Source of the DNA: an uncultured Clostridia bacterium
GTDB lineage: Bacteria > Bacillota > Clostridia > TANB77 > CAG-508
Length of the DNA: 64,000 bases
Direction: 5' to 3'
NCBI GenBank assembly: GCA_934122155.1
Contig: CAKOVX010000008.1
Span: 1-64,000 of the forward strand
Shown here: positions 17,858 through 26,406 of the stretch, in pieces
How the letters are laid out: every line of letters begins with the position of its first letter
Numbering within the stretch: the stretch's first letter is position 1
The notes under the pieces: generated by a model
What the model was told of the DNA's origin: nothing
What the model saw: the letters and a program-made list of their open reading frames with translations, nothing else
Database searches by the model: none
Position numbers and translations under genes: made by a program

Positions 17858-18211
17858 CTAATTTTTATTAATATTATCAATTAATTCTTTGCATTCTTTC
17901 CAATCTGCTATTATAACATTTTTATATTCTTTTCCCAGTCTTTCTATTATCTGTTTTGTTTCATCTTTAGAATTCAAATCTACTACTGTTATATTTTTTA
18001 TATTTTCTTCTTTGCCATATACTATTCTAAATAATACTGCCCTCAAAAATCCTTCTATTTTGTTTTCTTGATTTTTTACAGCAACAATTATATAAATTCC
18101 ATCTGGTTTTAAGTTAGTATATGTATATGTGTAAATTATTGTTTTTATTATTTCAATTAGCCCATATATGGCTAACACCCACACTATTCCTTTAAATATA
18201 AAATCTAACAT
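17858..18211 (-). CDS. Small membrane protein with truncated GT2-like domain
   Basis: The 117-residue protein has one membrane segment (about 5-28) and then a short alpha/beta domain. IYIIVAVKNQENKIEGFLR and ITVVDLNSKDETKQIIERL resemble the first two strands of family 2 glycosyltransferases (nucleotide-binding start and the VVDxxSxDxT segment). The acceptor and catalytic part is missing altogether, so a transferase activity is not expected. It lies alone between the surface-protein operon and the divergent pseudouridine synthase. A regulatory or scaffold role is possible but not shown. Confidence 0.65.
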   Translation of the reverse strand: MLDFIFKGIVWVLAIYGLIEIIKTIIYTYTYTNLKPDGIYIIVAVKNQENKIEGFLRAVLFRIVYGKEENIKNITVVDLNSKDETKQIIERLGKEYKNVIIADWKECKELIDNINKN

Positions 18212-18266
18212 TTGTGTCTTCTCCTTTTGTTTTATCTTATGTTAGATATATTTTTTTGTTACTATT

Positions 18267-18295
18267 TTGACATTATGTTTAAAACAGTGTATACT
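18267..18295 (+). promoter_or_regulatory. Consensus promoter giving a leaderless transcript
   Basis: TTGACA (18267-18272), a 17-nt spacer, and TATACT (18290-18295). The ATG at 18303 is 7 nt past the -10 box, where transcription is expected to start. No ribosome-binding site can fit in between. Confidence 0.75.
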
Positions 18296-18302
18296 AGAAC
18301 AC

Positions 18303-19157
18303 ATGAAAGAAATTATTGTTAGTAAAAAATATGATGAAAAAAAATTAAATAGTTTTTTATTAGATAGCTTTGATGGTTTAAAATTAAACACTTTATATAA
18401 AGCTTTGCGTAAAAAGGACGTTAGAGTAAATGATATTAAAGTCTCTGATAATGTTATTATACATGCTGGTGATATTATAAAAGTATTTATTCCAGATGAC
18501 CAACTATTTAATAAAAATAATTTTAAAGTAAGTATTGTTTATGAAGATGATAATATTGTTGTTGTAAACAAACCTGCTGAAATTGAAGTAGTTGGTGAAG
18601 ACAGCTTAACTGCTGAACTTGGCAAATATTATAACAATGCTCCTATTTTTCCTTGTCATCGTTTAGACAGAAATACTACTGGCTTAGTTTTGTTTGCCAA
18701 AAGTGAAGAGGCTTTAAATATCTTATTAGAGAAATTTAAAAATCGTGAAATCGAAAAGCATTATAAAGCTTTAGTTTATGGTATCCCTCATAAAAAAGAA
18801 GATACTTTAACAGCATACCTTTTTAAAGATGCAAAAAAATCTTTAGTATATATTTCTGATGTTCCTAAAAAAGGTTATGAGAAAATTGTTACTTCATATA
18901 AAGTAATTAGTTTTAATAATAAGAATAATACTAGTTTGTTAGATATTAATTTACATACTGGTAAGACTCATCAAATACGAGCTCATTTGTCTCATGTTGG
19001 TTACCCTATTATTGGTGATGGAAAATATGGGGATAGAGAAATAAATAAAAAGTTTGGGTATAAGTATCAACAGCTTTGTAGCTGTTCTTTGAAGTTTTGT
19101 TTTAAAACCGATGCAGGTATTCTAAATTACTTAAATAACAAAAAAATAACTGTGTGA
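18303..19157 (+). CDS. RluA-family 23S rRNA/tRNA pseudouridine synthase
   Basis: The protein converts uridine to pseudouridine in structured RNA. From ATG 18303 it is 284 residues: an S4 RNA-binding domain (about 10-75, LYKALRKKDVRVNDIKV) and the RluA catalytic domain, with the catalytic Asp in HRLDRNTTGLVLFAKS and the later GKTHQIRAHLSHVGYPIIGD motif. The open frame extends to a TTG at 18267, but that codon is part of the -35 box, so I take the ATG. It is single and convergent with ftsH. The exact RNA target cannot be read from sequence. Confidence 0.9.
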   Translation: MKEIIVSKKYDEKKLNSFLLDSFDGLKLNTLYKALRKKDVRVNDIKVSDNVIIHAGDIIKVFIPDDQLFNKNNFKVSIVYEDDNIVVVNKPAEIEVVGEDSLTAELGKYYNNAPIFPCHRLDRNTTGLVLFAKSEEALNILLEKFKNREIEKHYKALVYGIPHKKEDTLTAYLFKDAKKSLVYISDVPKKGYEKIVTSYKVISFNNKNNTSLLDINLHTGKTHQIRAHLSHVGYPIIGDGKYGDREINKKFGYKYQQLCSCSLKFCFKTDAGILNYLNNKKITV

Positions 19158-19176
19158 CTAAATCACACAGTTATTT
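19144..19176. terminator. Bidirectional terminator between rluA-type gene and ftsH
   Basis: A 14-bp stem aaataactgtgtga/tcacacagttattt overlaps the end of the pseudouridine synthase gene and abuts the ftsH stop; A- and T-runs flank it. Confidence 0.85.
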
Positions 19177-20976
19177 TTATCTAATTATTTCTTCAAATTC
19201 TTCTGCTGAGATAACTTCTTTTTGTATTAACACTTCGGCTACTGCATGTAATTTGTCCATATTGTTATTTAAAATGCTTCGTGCTTTTGCATATGCTGTA
19301 TCTAGCATAATTTTAACTTCTGCACCAATTGCATCTCCAAATTTTTCTCCTAATAGTTGTAATTCATATGGATCTTTTTCTGTGTTTATTGAAATTGGAC
19401 CTAAGTTTTCACTCATTCCATACTTTATAATCATGTCCTTTGCTATTTGTGTTGCTACCTCAATATCATTACTTGCTCCTGTTGATATATCATTTAATAC
19501 TAATTTTTCAGCAGCTCTTCCTCCGAGTAAAGCAATCATTTTTTCTTCCATTTCTCTTTTTGAAATATAGTACTTATCCTCATTAGTTTTGTACATAGTA
19601 TAGCCACCTGCAACTCCACGAGGTATAATTGAAACTTCTTTTATATCTTTTTGTGTTTCTAGTTGGCTACTTACTATTGCATGGCCTGCTTCATGGAATG
19701 CTGTTAACTTTTTATCTTTTTCTGATATTACTCTACTTTGTTTTTCTAATCCAACAGTTACTTTTTTAACTGCATCTTCAATGTCTCCTTGTGTTATTGC
19801 ATCATGTTGTTTAATTGTTGCAATAATTGCTGATTCATTTAAAATATTGGCAAGTTCAGCGCCTGTAAAGCCTGCTGTATCTCCAGCAATTTCTTTCATG
19901 CTAACATCATCTGCAAACTTTTTGTTTTTAGCATGAATTTTTAGTATTTCTTCTCTTCCCTTCATATCTGGAAGAGCTATTGTAATTTGTCTATCAAATC
20001 TGCCTGGTCTTAATAAAGCCTTGTCTAACATTTCTGGTCTGTTTGTTGCAGCTAAAACAATAATTGTTTCTTCTGTATCAAAACCATCCATTTCAACTAA
20101 TAATTGGTTTAATGTTTGATTATTTTCTGTTTCTGCTCCACTTCCACTTGTTCTTCTTGAACCAATTGCGTCTATTTCATCAATAAAAACTATACATGGA
20201 GCAACCTTTTTAGCCTTTTCAAACAATTTTCTAACACGAGAAGCTCCTAAACCTGCAAACATTTCTATAAATTCAGAACCACTCATTGAAATAAATGGTA
20301 CTTTGGCTTCTCCTGCAATTGCTTTAGCTATTAAAGTTTTACCTGTACCTGGTTGTCCACAAAGCAAAACGCCTCTAGGAATTTTTGCACCCATTTCATA
20401 AAACTTTTTAGGTTCTTTTAAAAAGTCTACAATTTCTATCATTTCGTTTTTTTCTTCATCAAGTCCAGCTACATCATCAAATTTTATTTTTGATTTTGTA
20501 GTCTCTGCATCATATACTTTTCCTTTGTCTCCTAAGCCTTGCATTTTAAATACTGCTACAAATAATACTATTAGTAATATTGTTGGTAATAATGAGAATA
20601 GGTATTGAAATGTAGTATAGAAGAAATTTTGCTGTTTTTGAATTAGTTCTATTTCATTTCCTTTTAGCTTTTGATCTTGAATTAATTCTATAAAAGCTTG
20701 AGTACTTGGTACTATTGCACTTTTTTCTTCTTCTATGTCTTTAACCTTTACCTTTATTGATGTACTGCCAACTGTCATTTCAACCTTTTCTATTGTTCTC
20801 TCATCAATTTGCTTAATAAGGTCTGTATAACTAATAGTTTTTTCATCTTTTTCTTTTTTCAGGTTCATCATAAAAATACTAACTATAACTATTGCTAAAA
20901 TTAATATAATACCAGCAATTATATAATAGGTTTTATATGATTTTTTATTCTGCTTTGGATTGTTTTCATTATTCAT
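19177..20976 (-). CDS. ftsH: ATP-dependent zinc metalloprotease FtsH
   Basis: This membrane-bound AAA protease of 599 residues degrades misfolded membrane proteins and regulators. Two membrane segments (about 13-35 and 122-145) flank a short extracellular domain. The AAA module has Walker A GQPGTGKT, Walker [13 protein letters not shown] and the second region of homology [17 protein letters not shown]. The zinc site is HEAGHAIV. The C-terminal tail is short, ending soon after the protease domain. Convergent with the pseudouridine synthase and 20 nt downstream of the DUF1189 gene. Confidence 0.96.
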   Translation of the reverse strand: MNNENNPKQNKKSYKTYYIIAGIILILAIVIVSIFMMNLKKEKDEKTISYTDLIKQIDERTIEKVEMTVGSTSIKVKVKDIEEEKSAIVPSTQAFIELIQDQKLKGNEIELIQKQQNFFYTTFQYLFSLLPTILLIVLFVAVFKMQGLGDKGKVYDAETTKSKIKFDDVAGLDEEKNEMIEIVDFLKEPKKFYEMGAKIPRGVLLCGQPGTGKTLIAKAIAGEAKVPFISMSGSEFIEMFAGLGASRVRKLFEKAKKVAPCIVFIDEIDAIGSRRTSGSGAETENNQTLNQLLVEMDGFDTEETIIVLAATNRPEMLDKALLRPGRFDRQITIALPDMKGREEILKIHAKNKKFADDVSMKEIAGDTAGFTGAELANILNESAIIATIKQHDAITQGDIEDAVKKVTVGLEKQSRVISEKDKKLTAFHEAGHAIVSSQLETQKDIKEVSIIPRGVAGGYTMYKTNEDKYYISKREMEEKMIALLGGRAAEKLVLNDISTGASNDIEVATQIAKDMIIKYGMSENLGPISINTEKDPYELQLLGEKFGDAIGAEVKIMLDTAYAKARSILNNNMDKLHAVAEVLIQKEVISAEEFEEIIR

Positions 20977-20996
20977 TTTGTATTATCTCCTTTATT

Positions 20997-22070
20997 TTAA
21001 AACTCTCCGGTTTTTATATTTGCTTGTGGTTCTGGATTTTCCCCTTCTTCAGGAGCTTTTTTATTTCCTTGTTTTTTCTTTTTTTCTTCTTGCCTCTCTT
21101 TTTCGTCTTTTCTACGAATTCTTTCCTTTTCCTCTTCTTCTTTTTTCTTACGTTCTTGTTCTTCCATTTCTTGTTTTACTTTTTCTTGTTCTTGTATAAT
21201 TTTTGAAAGTTCCATTTGTTGTTTTATTATGTCAGATCTAATTATTAATATTGCTGCTATAACATATATACATGTAATTGCTATATATAAAATGTTGAAA
21301 TATTTTATAGTATATCCTGTTAAAATATTTATAATCATATAAATTAAGTTTAGTATTATTGGTAATGTTAAGCTATATATTGCAATATTGTATACGTTTC
21401 TGTACCTTATTCTCAAGTTTGAAAATACTCCAGTAATATATCCAATAATTGAATATAGTATTGCATCTAATAAAACCGTTGACAAGTAAACAACAAATAA
21501 ATAAACAAACATAATTACATAAAATGTTCCGTATAGCATGTACACATCATTACTAGATAAAAAGTTCATTATGTCTTGTTTGTTAAACTTTACTAAATTA
21601 ACAGAACCTGTAATATCACTTAATAAAACAGTAGATACTATATTAGACATACCTGTTTTTATCATCAACTTGTCTTGTAAAATTATAACTCCATTATAGC
21701 ATTTTTTTATTTCTGTTTCATATTTGTTTATTTGCTCATTGCTAATATTTTCAGTGGTATCAATAATTATTTTAGTATTAGAGAGCTCGTCCTTTTTAGT
21801 AGCATCTGCTTTTTCTTTAATTGTTAGTTTTCCATTGTCATATTCCACTGTATCAATATTTTGTTCAATATATTGCTTTACCAAGTTTACTTTTTGACTA
21901 AACTTATATGTAATGGCAAAAGTTAAGAAGAAGGTAAAAATTAGCATTAATAAAACTATATATAATATAGTTTTGCTAGTTTTTTGTACTACCAATTTTT
22001 TATAATCTTCTAATCCAAATATGCTTATTTTTAATTTTTTCCAAAATGAAATTTTTACTTCTTCTTCCAA
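20997..22070 (-). CDS. DUF1189-family membrane protein
   Basis: The 357-residue protein starts with SFWKKLKISIFG, a DUF1189 hallmark, has a membrane segment at about 33-55, an extracellular domain of about 130 residues, then four or so further membrane helices (about 185-285). The last 65 residues are a charged Glu/Lys/Arg coiled coil (EEQERKKKEEEEKERIRR) in the cytoplasm. DUF1189 proteins occur widely in Firmicutes with unknown function. It lies between cysS and ftsH in the same direction and may be co-transcribed with ftsH. Confidence 0.8.
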   Translation of the reverse strand: MEEEVKISFWKKLKISIFGLEDYKKLVVQKTSKTILYIVLLMLIFTFFLTFAITYKFSQKVNLVKQYIEQNIDTVEYDNGKLTIKEKADATKKDELSNTKIIIDTTENISNEQINKYETEIKKCYNGVIILQDKLMIKTGMSNIVSTVLLSDITGSVNLVKFNKQDIMNFLSSNDVYMLYGTFYVIMFVYLFVVYLSTVLLDAILYSIIGYITGVFSNLRIRYRNVYNIAIYSLTLPIILNLIYMIINILTGYTIKYFNILYIAITCIYVIAAILIIRSDIIKQQMELSKIIQEQEKVKQEMEEQERKKKEEEEKERIRRKDEKERQEEKKKKQGNKKAPEEGENPEPQANIKTGEF

Positions 22071-22090
22071 CTTTCTTTCCTTTCTTATCT

Positions 22091-23491
22091 TTATATTTTT
22101 TCTACTGTCATTCCATCCTTTGTGTCATTTATTGTATAGCCCATTTCTTTTATTTCATCTCTAATTTTATCTGATAAGCTCCAATCTTTATTTTCTCTTG
22201 CTTGTTTTCTTTCTTTTATTAGCTTTTGAATTTCTTTTGGTAACTCTATATTTTTGCTTTCTTCTAAATATTTTTTACTATTTTTTAAATCTAATCCTAA
22301 AACCCTATCAAATTTTAGTAATAGTTCTGCAAATTGTTTTGATTTATGTTCATTTCTTACTATTTCCCATATAATTCCCATTGCTGCTGGCATGTTTAAA
22401 TCATCATTTATTGTTTCCAAAAACCTATCTTCATATTCTTTTATTTCTTGTTCATTTATTTTTTCTGTTCCTTCTTGATGTTTTATAAATCCCTCTCTCA
22501 AACGCATTAACGCTTTTTGAGTAGCTAATGCAGTATCAAATGTAAAATTTAGTTTTGTGCGGTAATGCGCAGTAAAACATAATAGTTTATATGCTAATGG
22601 TTCAATTCCTTTTTCTTGTAATTGATCCAATGTATATGTATTTCCTAATGATTTTGACATTTTACCACCATCTACTTGTAAAAATTCAACATGCATCCAA
22701 ACTTTTGCAGGTATTTTTCCTGTTAAGCCCTTACTTTGTGCAATTTCATTTTCATGATGTGTTGGTATATGGTCAATTCCACCTGTATGAATGTCAAATT
22801 GGTCACCTAAATACTTTCTTCCCATTGCTGAACATTCTATATGCCAGCCAGGGTATGATAATCCCCAAGGACTATCCCATTTCATAATGTGATTTTCTGG
22901 AGCTTTAATCCATAATGCAAAATCATATGGACTTTTCTTTTCGGTATCGACGTCAACTCTTGCTCCTGCAATTTGTTCATCTAGCTTACGATTTGATAGT
23001 ACTGGATATTTATCTAATTTTGAAATATCAAAATATATTCCCTTACTTGTTTCATAAGCATAACCATTTTTTACTAACCCTTGAACAAATTCAAGCATTT
23101 CTCCTATGTGTTCTGTTGCTTTCGCAATAATTTCAGGTTTTTCTATGTTAAGTCTTTCCATATCTCTAAAAAACACATCTGAATAAAATTTTGCTATTTC
23201 ATAAGGATCTTTATTTTCTTTTTTAGCTGCCTTTTCCATTTTGTCTTCGCCTTCATCTGCATCAGACTCTAAATGTCCTACATCTGTAATATTCATAACA
23301 TGTTGTAGGTTGTACCCATTATATTCTAACATTCTTCTTAATGTATCCATAAATATATATGCTCTAAAATTTCCAATGTGTGCAAAGCTGTATACAGTAG
23401 GTCCACAAGAATAAATACGAACTGTATTGCCATTTAATGGCTTAAATTCTTCTTTAGTTCTTGTTAAAGTATTATATAACCTTATTGTCAT
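22091..23491 (-). CDS. cysS: Cysteinyl-tRNA synthetase
   Basis: This class I synthetase of 466 residues has the CGPTVYSFAHIGNFR start (HIGH-type motif and the first zinc Cys), the zinc ligands in GWHIECSAM and the THHENEIAQ segment, and KMSKSLGN near residue 270. The length is typical. A GGAGG site precedes ATG 23491. It is 18 nt from the penicillin-binding protein gene and 20 nt from the DUF1189 gene. Confidence 0.96.
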   Translation of the reverse strand: MTIRLYNTLTRTKEEFKPLNGNTVRIYSCGPTVYSFAHIGNFRAYIFMDTLRRMLEYNGYNLQHVMNITDVGHLESDADEGEDKMEKAAKKENKDPYEIAKFYSDVFFRDMERLNIEKPEIIAKATEHIGEMLEFVQGLVKNGYAYETSKGIYFDISKLDKYPVLSNRKLDEQIAGARVDVDTEKKSPYDFALWIKAPENHIMKWDSPWGLSYPGWHIECSAMGRKYLGDQFDIHTGGIDHIPTHHENEIAQSKGLTGKIPAKVWMHVEFLQVDGGKMSKSLGNTYTLDQLQEKGIEPLAYKLLCFTAHYRTKLNFTFDTALATQKALMRLREGFIKHQEGTEKINEQEIKEYEDRFLETINDDLNMPAAMGIIWEIVRNEHKSKQFAELLLKFDRVLGLDLKNSKKYLEESKNIELPKEIQKLIKERKQARENKDWSLSDKIRDEIKEMGYTINDTKDGMTVEKI

Positions 23492-23509
23492 AAAAATCCT
23501 CCTTTAATT

Positions 23510-26185
23510 TTAGGTTGTAGTATTTGAAGAAGGAGGTACTGTTGTATTCCCTCCTGTTGTTGTGTTGTTACCAGGAGTAGTTGTATTTCCTCCTGGTGTT
23601 ACTGTGTTTGTATCTGGATCTGTTGGTTCTGGTGTCGGTGATGTATTTAATTTATTTACTGTTATAATAATGTTAGCTCCTTTTGTTACCTTAGTTCCTT
23701 CTGGTATATTTTGTTTTATAACAATTCCATTTGCTTTTTCGCTATGAGTTTCATATATTACTTGTATATTTAGCCCTGCTAAAGCTGCTTTTGCTTCTGC
23801 CTCTGTTTTACCTATTAAATTAGTTATTAGAATAGCACTTGTTTCTTCTGTATGAATTGTACATTTTTCTGTTGGTACTTTATATTTATCACTTTTTACA
23901 GTCCAATTATTTGTATTTTCTTTTTCAGGTTTTGCTGTATATGTTTTTTCTTCAGTTACTGGGCAATACTCTGTTGCAATTTTTCCAGATTCTTTGCATA
24001 TTTTAATAGTCTCATGACCATCACATGCTTTTGGTACATTGCCTTTTGCAAAGTATTCAGTATATTTTTTGGTACATTGCTTAGTTGCAAGCTTTCCGCT
24101 TTCCTTACATACAGTTGCAGTTACTACACCATCTGGTTTTGTAAAACGTTTTTTAGCTAAACCTTTATGAACATTTTTCATTATATTTCCCCAAATGCTT
24201 CTTGCTGCCCATATTTGATTTAAAGTATGCTCTTCTTGGTCAAATCCATACCATGTAGCTCCTGCATAATATGGGGTGTAGCCACATAGCCATACGTTTT
24301 TAGAAGCATCACTTGTTCCTGTTTTACAAGCTACATCCATACCTGAAATTGCACAAGTACTAGCAGTTCCGCTGTACCCTGTAACAACATCAGTTAAAAT
24401 GTCTGATACAATAAATGCATTTGCTTCTGATATAACTCTTCTTGTTTCTTGTTTAGGTTCAACTATTGTTCTTCCATCACTATCTGTAAGTTTAGTATAA
24501 AATGTTGGTTCTATATATACTCCCTTGTTTGCAAGTGCTGCATATGCTGCTGCCATTTGTAATGTACTAGAGCTATGTGCTGAACCTCCAATTGCTAAAC
24601 TCATTGAAGCATCATCTTCTTCAGTGTAAGTTGTAAGTCCAAATTCGTGTAAATATTCTATTGCCTTACTTATTCCAACATTATATGCTATTTTTATATT
24701 AACAATATTTGATGAAACTTCAATAGCTTTTCTAACTGTACATAATCCTAGGTACCCAACAGCATTTTTAGGTGTGTAATTTCCTCTAAATGTAGTTGGC
24801 GAATCATCAAAAACAGTTGAAGCAGTAATAACTTTTTCTTCTAAGCCTGGTGCAATGTTTACTAGTGGTTTTATAGATGAACCAGTTTGTTTTGTTGTAC
24901 TAGTTGCAAAGTTAATGTTTGTTCCTTGGTCACTTCCTAATGCTCCACCCATTGCTACTACTTTTCCTGTTGAATGTTCAATAATAGTAGTTCCTGCTTG
25001 TGTTTGATCTTTTACTTTTACATTTTTTCCATTTTCATCTTTTACAGTTATTGTTCTTGTTTGAACATATTGTTTTTTAGCCATTTCCTTAAGTACTTCA
25101 TTTTGAATTGATGTTACTTGTGTTGTATATAGTTTATATCCACCTGACTGTATCATTGTTTTAGCTTCATCAAAGTCAATATCTTTTGCTTCGGCTAAAT
25201 CTTTTGCTACGTTATTTACAGCCTCATTTACAAAATATGAAATATTTCCAATTTCTATTGTTCCTTTTTTGAACTCAAAGCCTTTATTAACTTTTTCTAC
25301 TGCTTCGTTATATAGCTTTTCAGCTTCTTCTGGATCATCACTAATTCTATTTTGCTCCTTCATAAAATATAGTACTAATTTAGTTCTATCTTTTATCAAT
25401 TCGCTATTATCAGTTTTTCCATATGGGTTATACATGTTAGGTCCGTCATTTATACCTGCTAAAAATGCTGATTCTGCCAAGTCTAAGTCTTTAGCTTGTT
25501 TTGCAAAGTAGTATTGTGCCCCATACTCAACTCCATGTAAATCATTTCCACCTATAAATATAATGTTTAAGTATTTCTCTATTATTTGATTTTTAGTTAG
25601 CATGCTCTCTACTTTGTATGCTCTTGACATCTCACGGATTTTTCTTTCCATACCAGCAGTACCAGTGTCTGCTTTATCTCTCATAATATTTTTTACTAAT
25701 TGCTGTGTTATTGTACTGCCTCCACCAACATCAGAGCTTCCTCTATGTAATACATAGCTTAGGGTTGCTTTAGCCGTTCTTAAAATATCAACGCCTGAGT
25801 GCTCATAAAATCTTTTATCTTCTATTGCTATGTATGCATTTGCAGTATATTTTCCCATTTGGTCTAATGTAATTACTTTTCTGTTTCCATTTCCCTCTGT
25901 TGCTGATAAAATTGCTATTTGTTTTTCTTCGGAATCATATACTTCTGTGTTTCCACTAGAAATTAATTCTTCTTTAGTAATAGACCATTTATCACTAAAA
26001 AATATTCCCGCTAATATGCCTCCACCAATAAGCACTAATAAAAATGCTATTATAAATAAAATTAATATTACTTTTTTTAATCTTGGATGTTTTCTTACTT
26101 TTATTGTATCTGCTTTATTAGCTTTTTTACTTCTCTTTATTTTATATTGCTTAGTATTGTTTGAGCTTTTATTTTTGCTTCCCAT
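23510..26185 (-). CDS. Class A penicillin-binding protein (PBP1A family) with PASTA domain
   Basis: The 891-residue bifunctional enzyme polymerises and cross-links peptidoglycan. A basic N-terminus and a membrane anchor (about 38-60) precede the GT51 glycosyltransferase (EDKRFYEHSGVD with the catalytic Glu, GGGSTITQQLVKN). The transpeptidase follows: TGSSIKPL (active Ser), SSN and KTGTSD. A PASTA domain (about 783-845, ending NIIITVNKLN) and a Thr/Pro/Asn-rich tail complete it; PASTA domains often sense uncrosslinked muropeptide. The start has an AAGGAGG site. Confidence 0.93.
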   Translation of the reverse strand: MGSKNKSSNNTKQYKIKRSKKANKADTIKVRKHPRLKKVILILFIIAFLLVLIGGGILAGIFFSDKWSITKEELISSGNTEVYDSEEKQIAILSATEGNGNRKVITLDQMGKYTANAYIAIEDKRFYEHSGVDILRTAKATLSYVLHRGSSDVGGGSTITQQLVKNIMRDKADTGTAGMERKIREMSRAYKVESMLTKNQIIEKYLNIIFIGGNDLHGVEYGAQYYFAKQAKDLDLAESAFLAGINDGPNMYNPYGKTDNSELIKDRTKLVLYFMKEQNRISDDPEEAEKLYNEAVEKVNKGFEFKKGTIEIGNISYFVNEAVNNVAKDLAEAKDIDFDEAKTMIQSGGYKLYTTQVTSIQNEVLKEMAKKQYVQTRTITVKDENGKNVKVKDQTQAGTTIIEHSTGKVVAMGGALGSDQGTNINFATSTTKQTGSSIKPLVNIAPGLEEKVITASTVFDDSPTTFRGNYTPKNAVGYLGLCTVRKAIEVSSNIVNIKIAYNVGISKAIEYLHEFGLTTYTEEDDASMSLAIGGSAHSSSTLQMAAAYAALANKGVYIEPTFYTKLTDSDGRTIVEPKQETRRVISEANAFIVSDILTDVVTGYSGTASTCAISGMDVACKTGTSDASKNVWLCGYTPYYAGATWYGFDQEEHTLNQIWAARSIWGNIMKNVHKGLAKKRFTKPDGVVTATVCKESGKLATKQCTKKYTEYFAKGNVPKACDGHETIKICKESGKIATEYCPVTEEKTYTAKPEKENTNNWTVKSDKYKVPTEKCTIHTEETSAILITNLIGKTEAEAKAALAGLNIQVIYETHSEKANGIVIKQNIPEGTKVTKGANIIITVNKLNTSPTPEPTDPDTNTVTPGGNTTTPGNNTTTGGNTTVPPSSNTTT

Positions 26186-26301
26186 TGGTTATATCCTCCT
26201 TGGATAAAATTTGACATATATATTATATAATATATTCGTAAAAAAGCAAAGTATTTTAATAAATTTTTAAGTTTTTCGTTTAGCTTTATTCAATAAAAAA
26301 A

Positions 26302-26387
26302 GACTCTGATAATTTCTTATCAGAGTCCTCAGACTACCTAATTAGGTAGTCTTTTAACTTCATTAAATCCATATATGAATTTAATGA
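26302..26387 (-). terminator. Triple hairpin terminator after the Cna_B protein gene
   Basis: Three inverted repeats in a row on the minus strand: cattaaat/atttaatg (26362-26387), a perfect 22-nt palindrome agactaccta.. (26331-26352), and gactctgataa/ttatcagagtc (26302-26327) followed by TTTTTTT. The last is a textbook terminator for the gene ending at 26407. The interval 26186-26301 upstream of the penicillin-binding protein gene holds only AT-rich sequence. Confidence 0.85.
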
Positions 26388-26406
26388 ATATCACAAGGGC
26401 ATGCTT

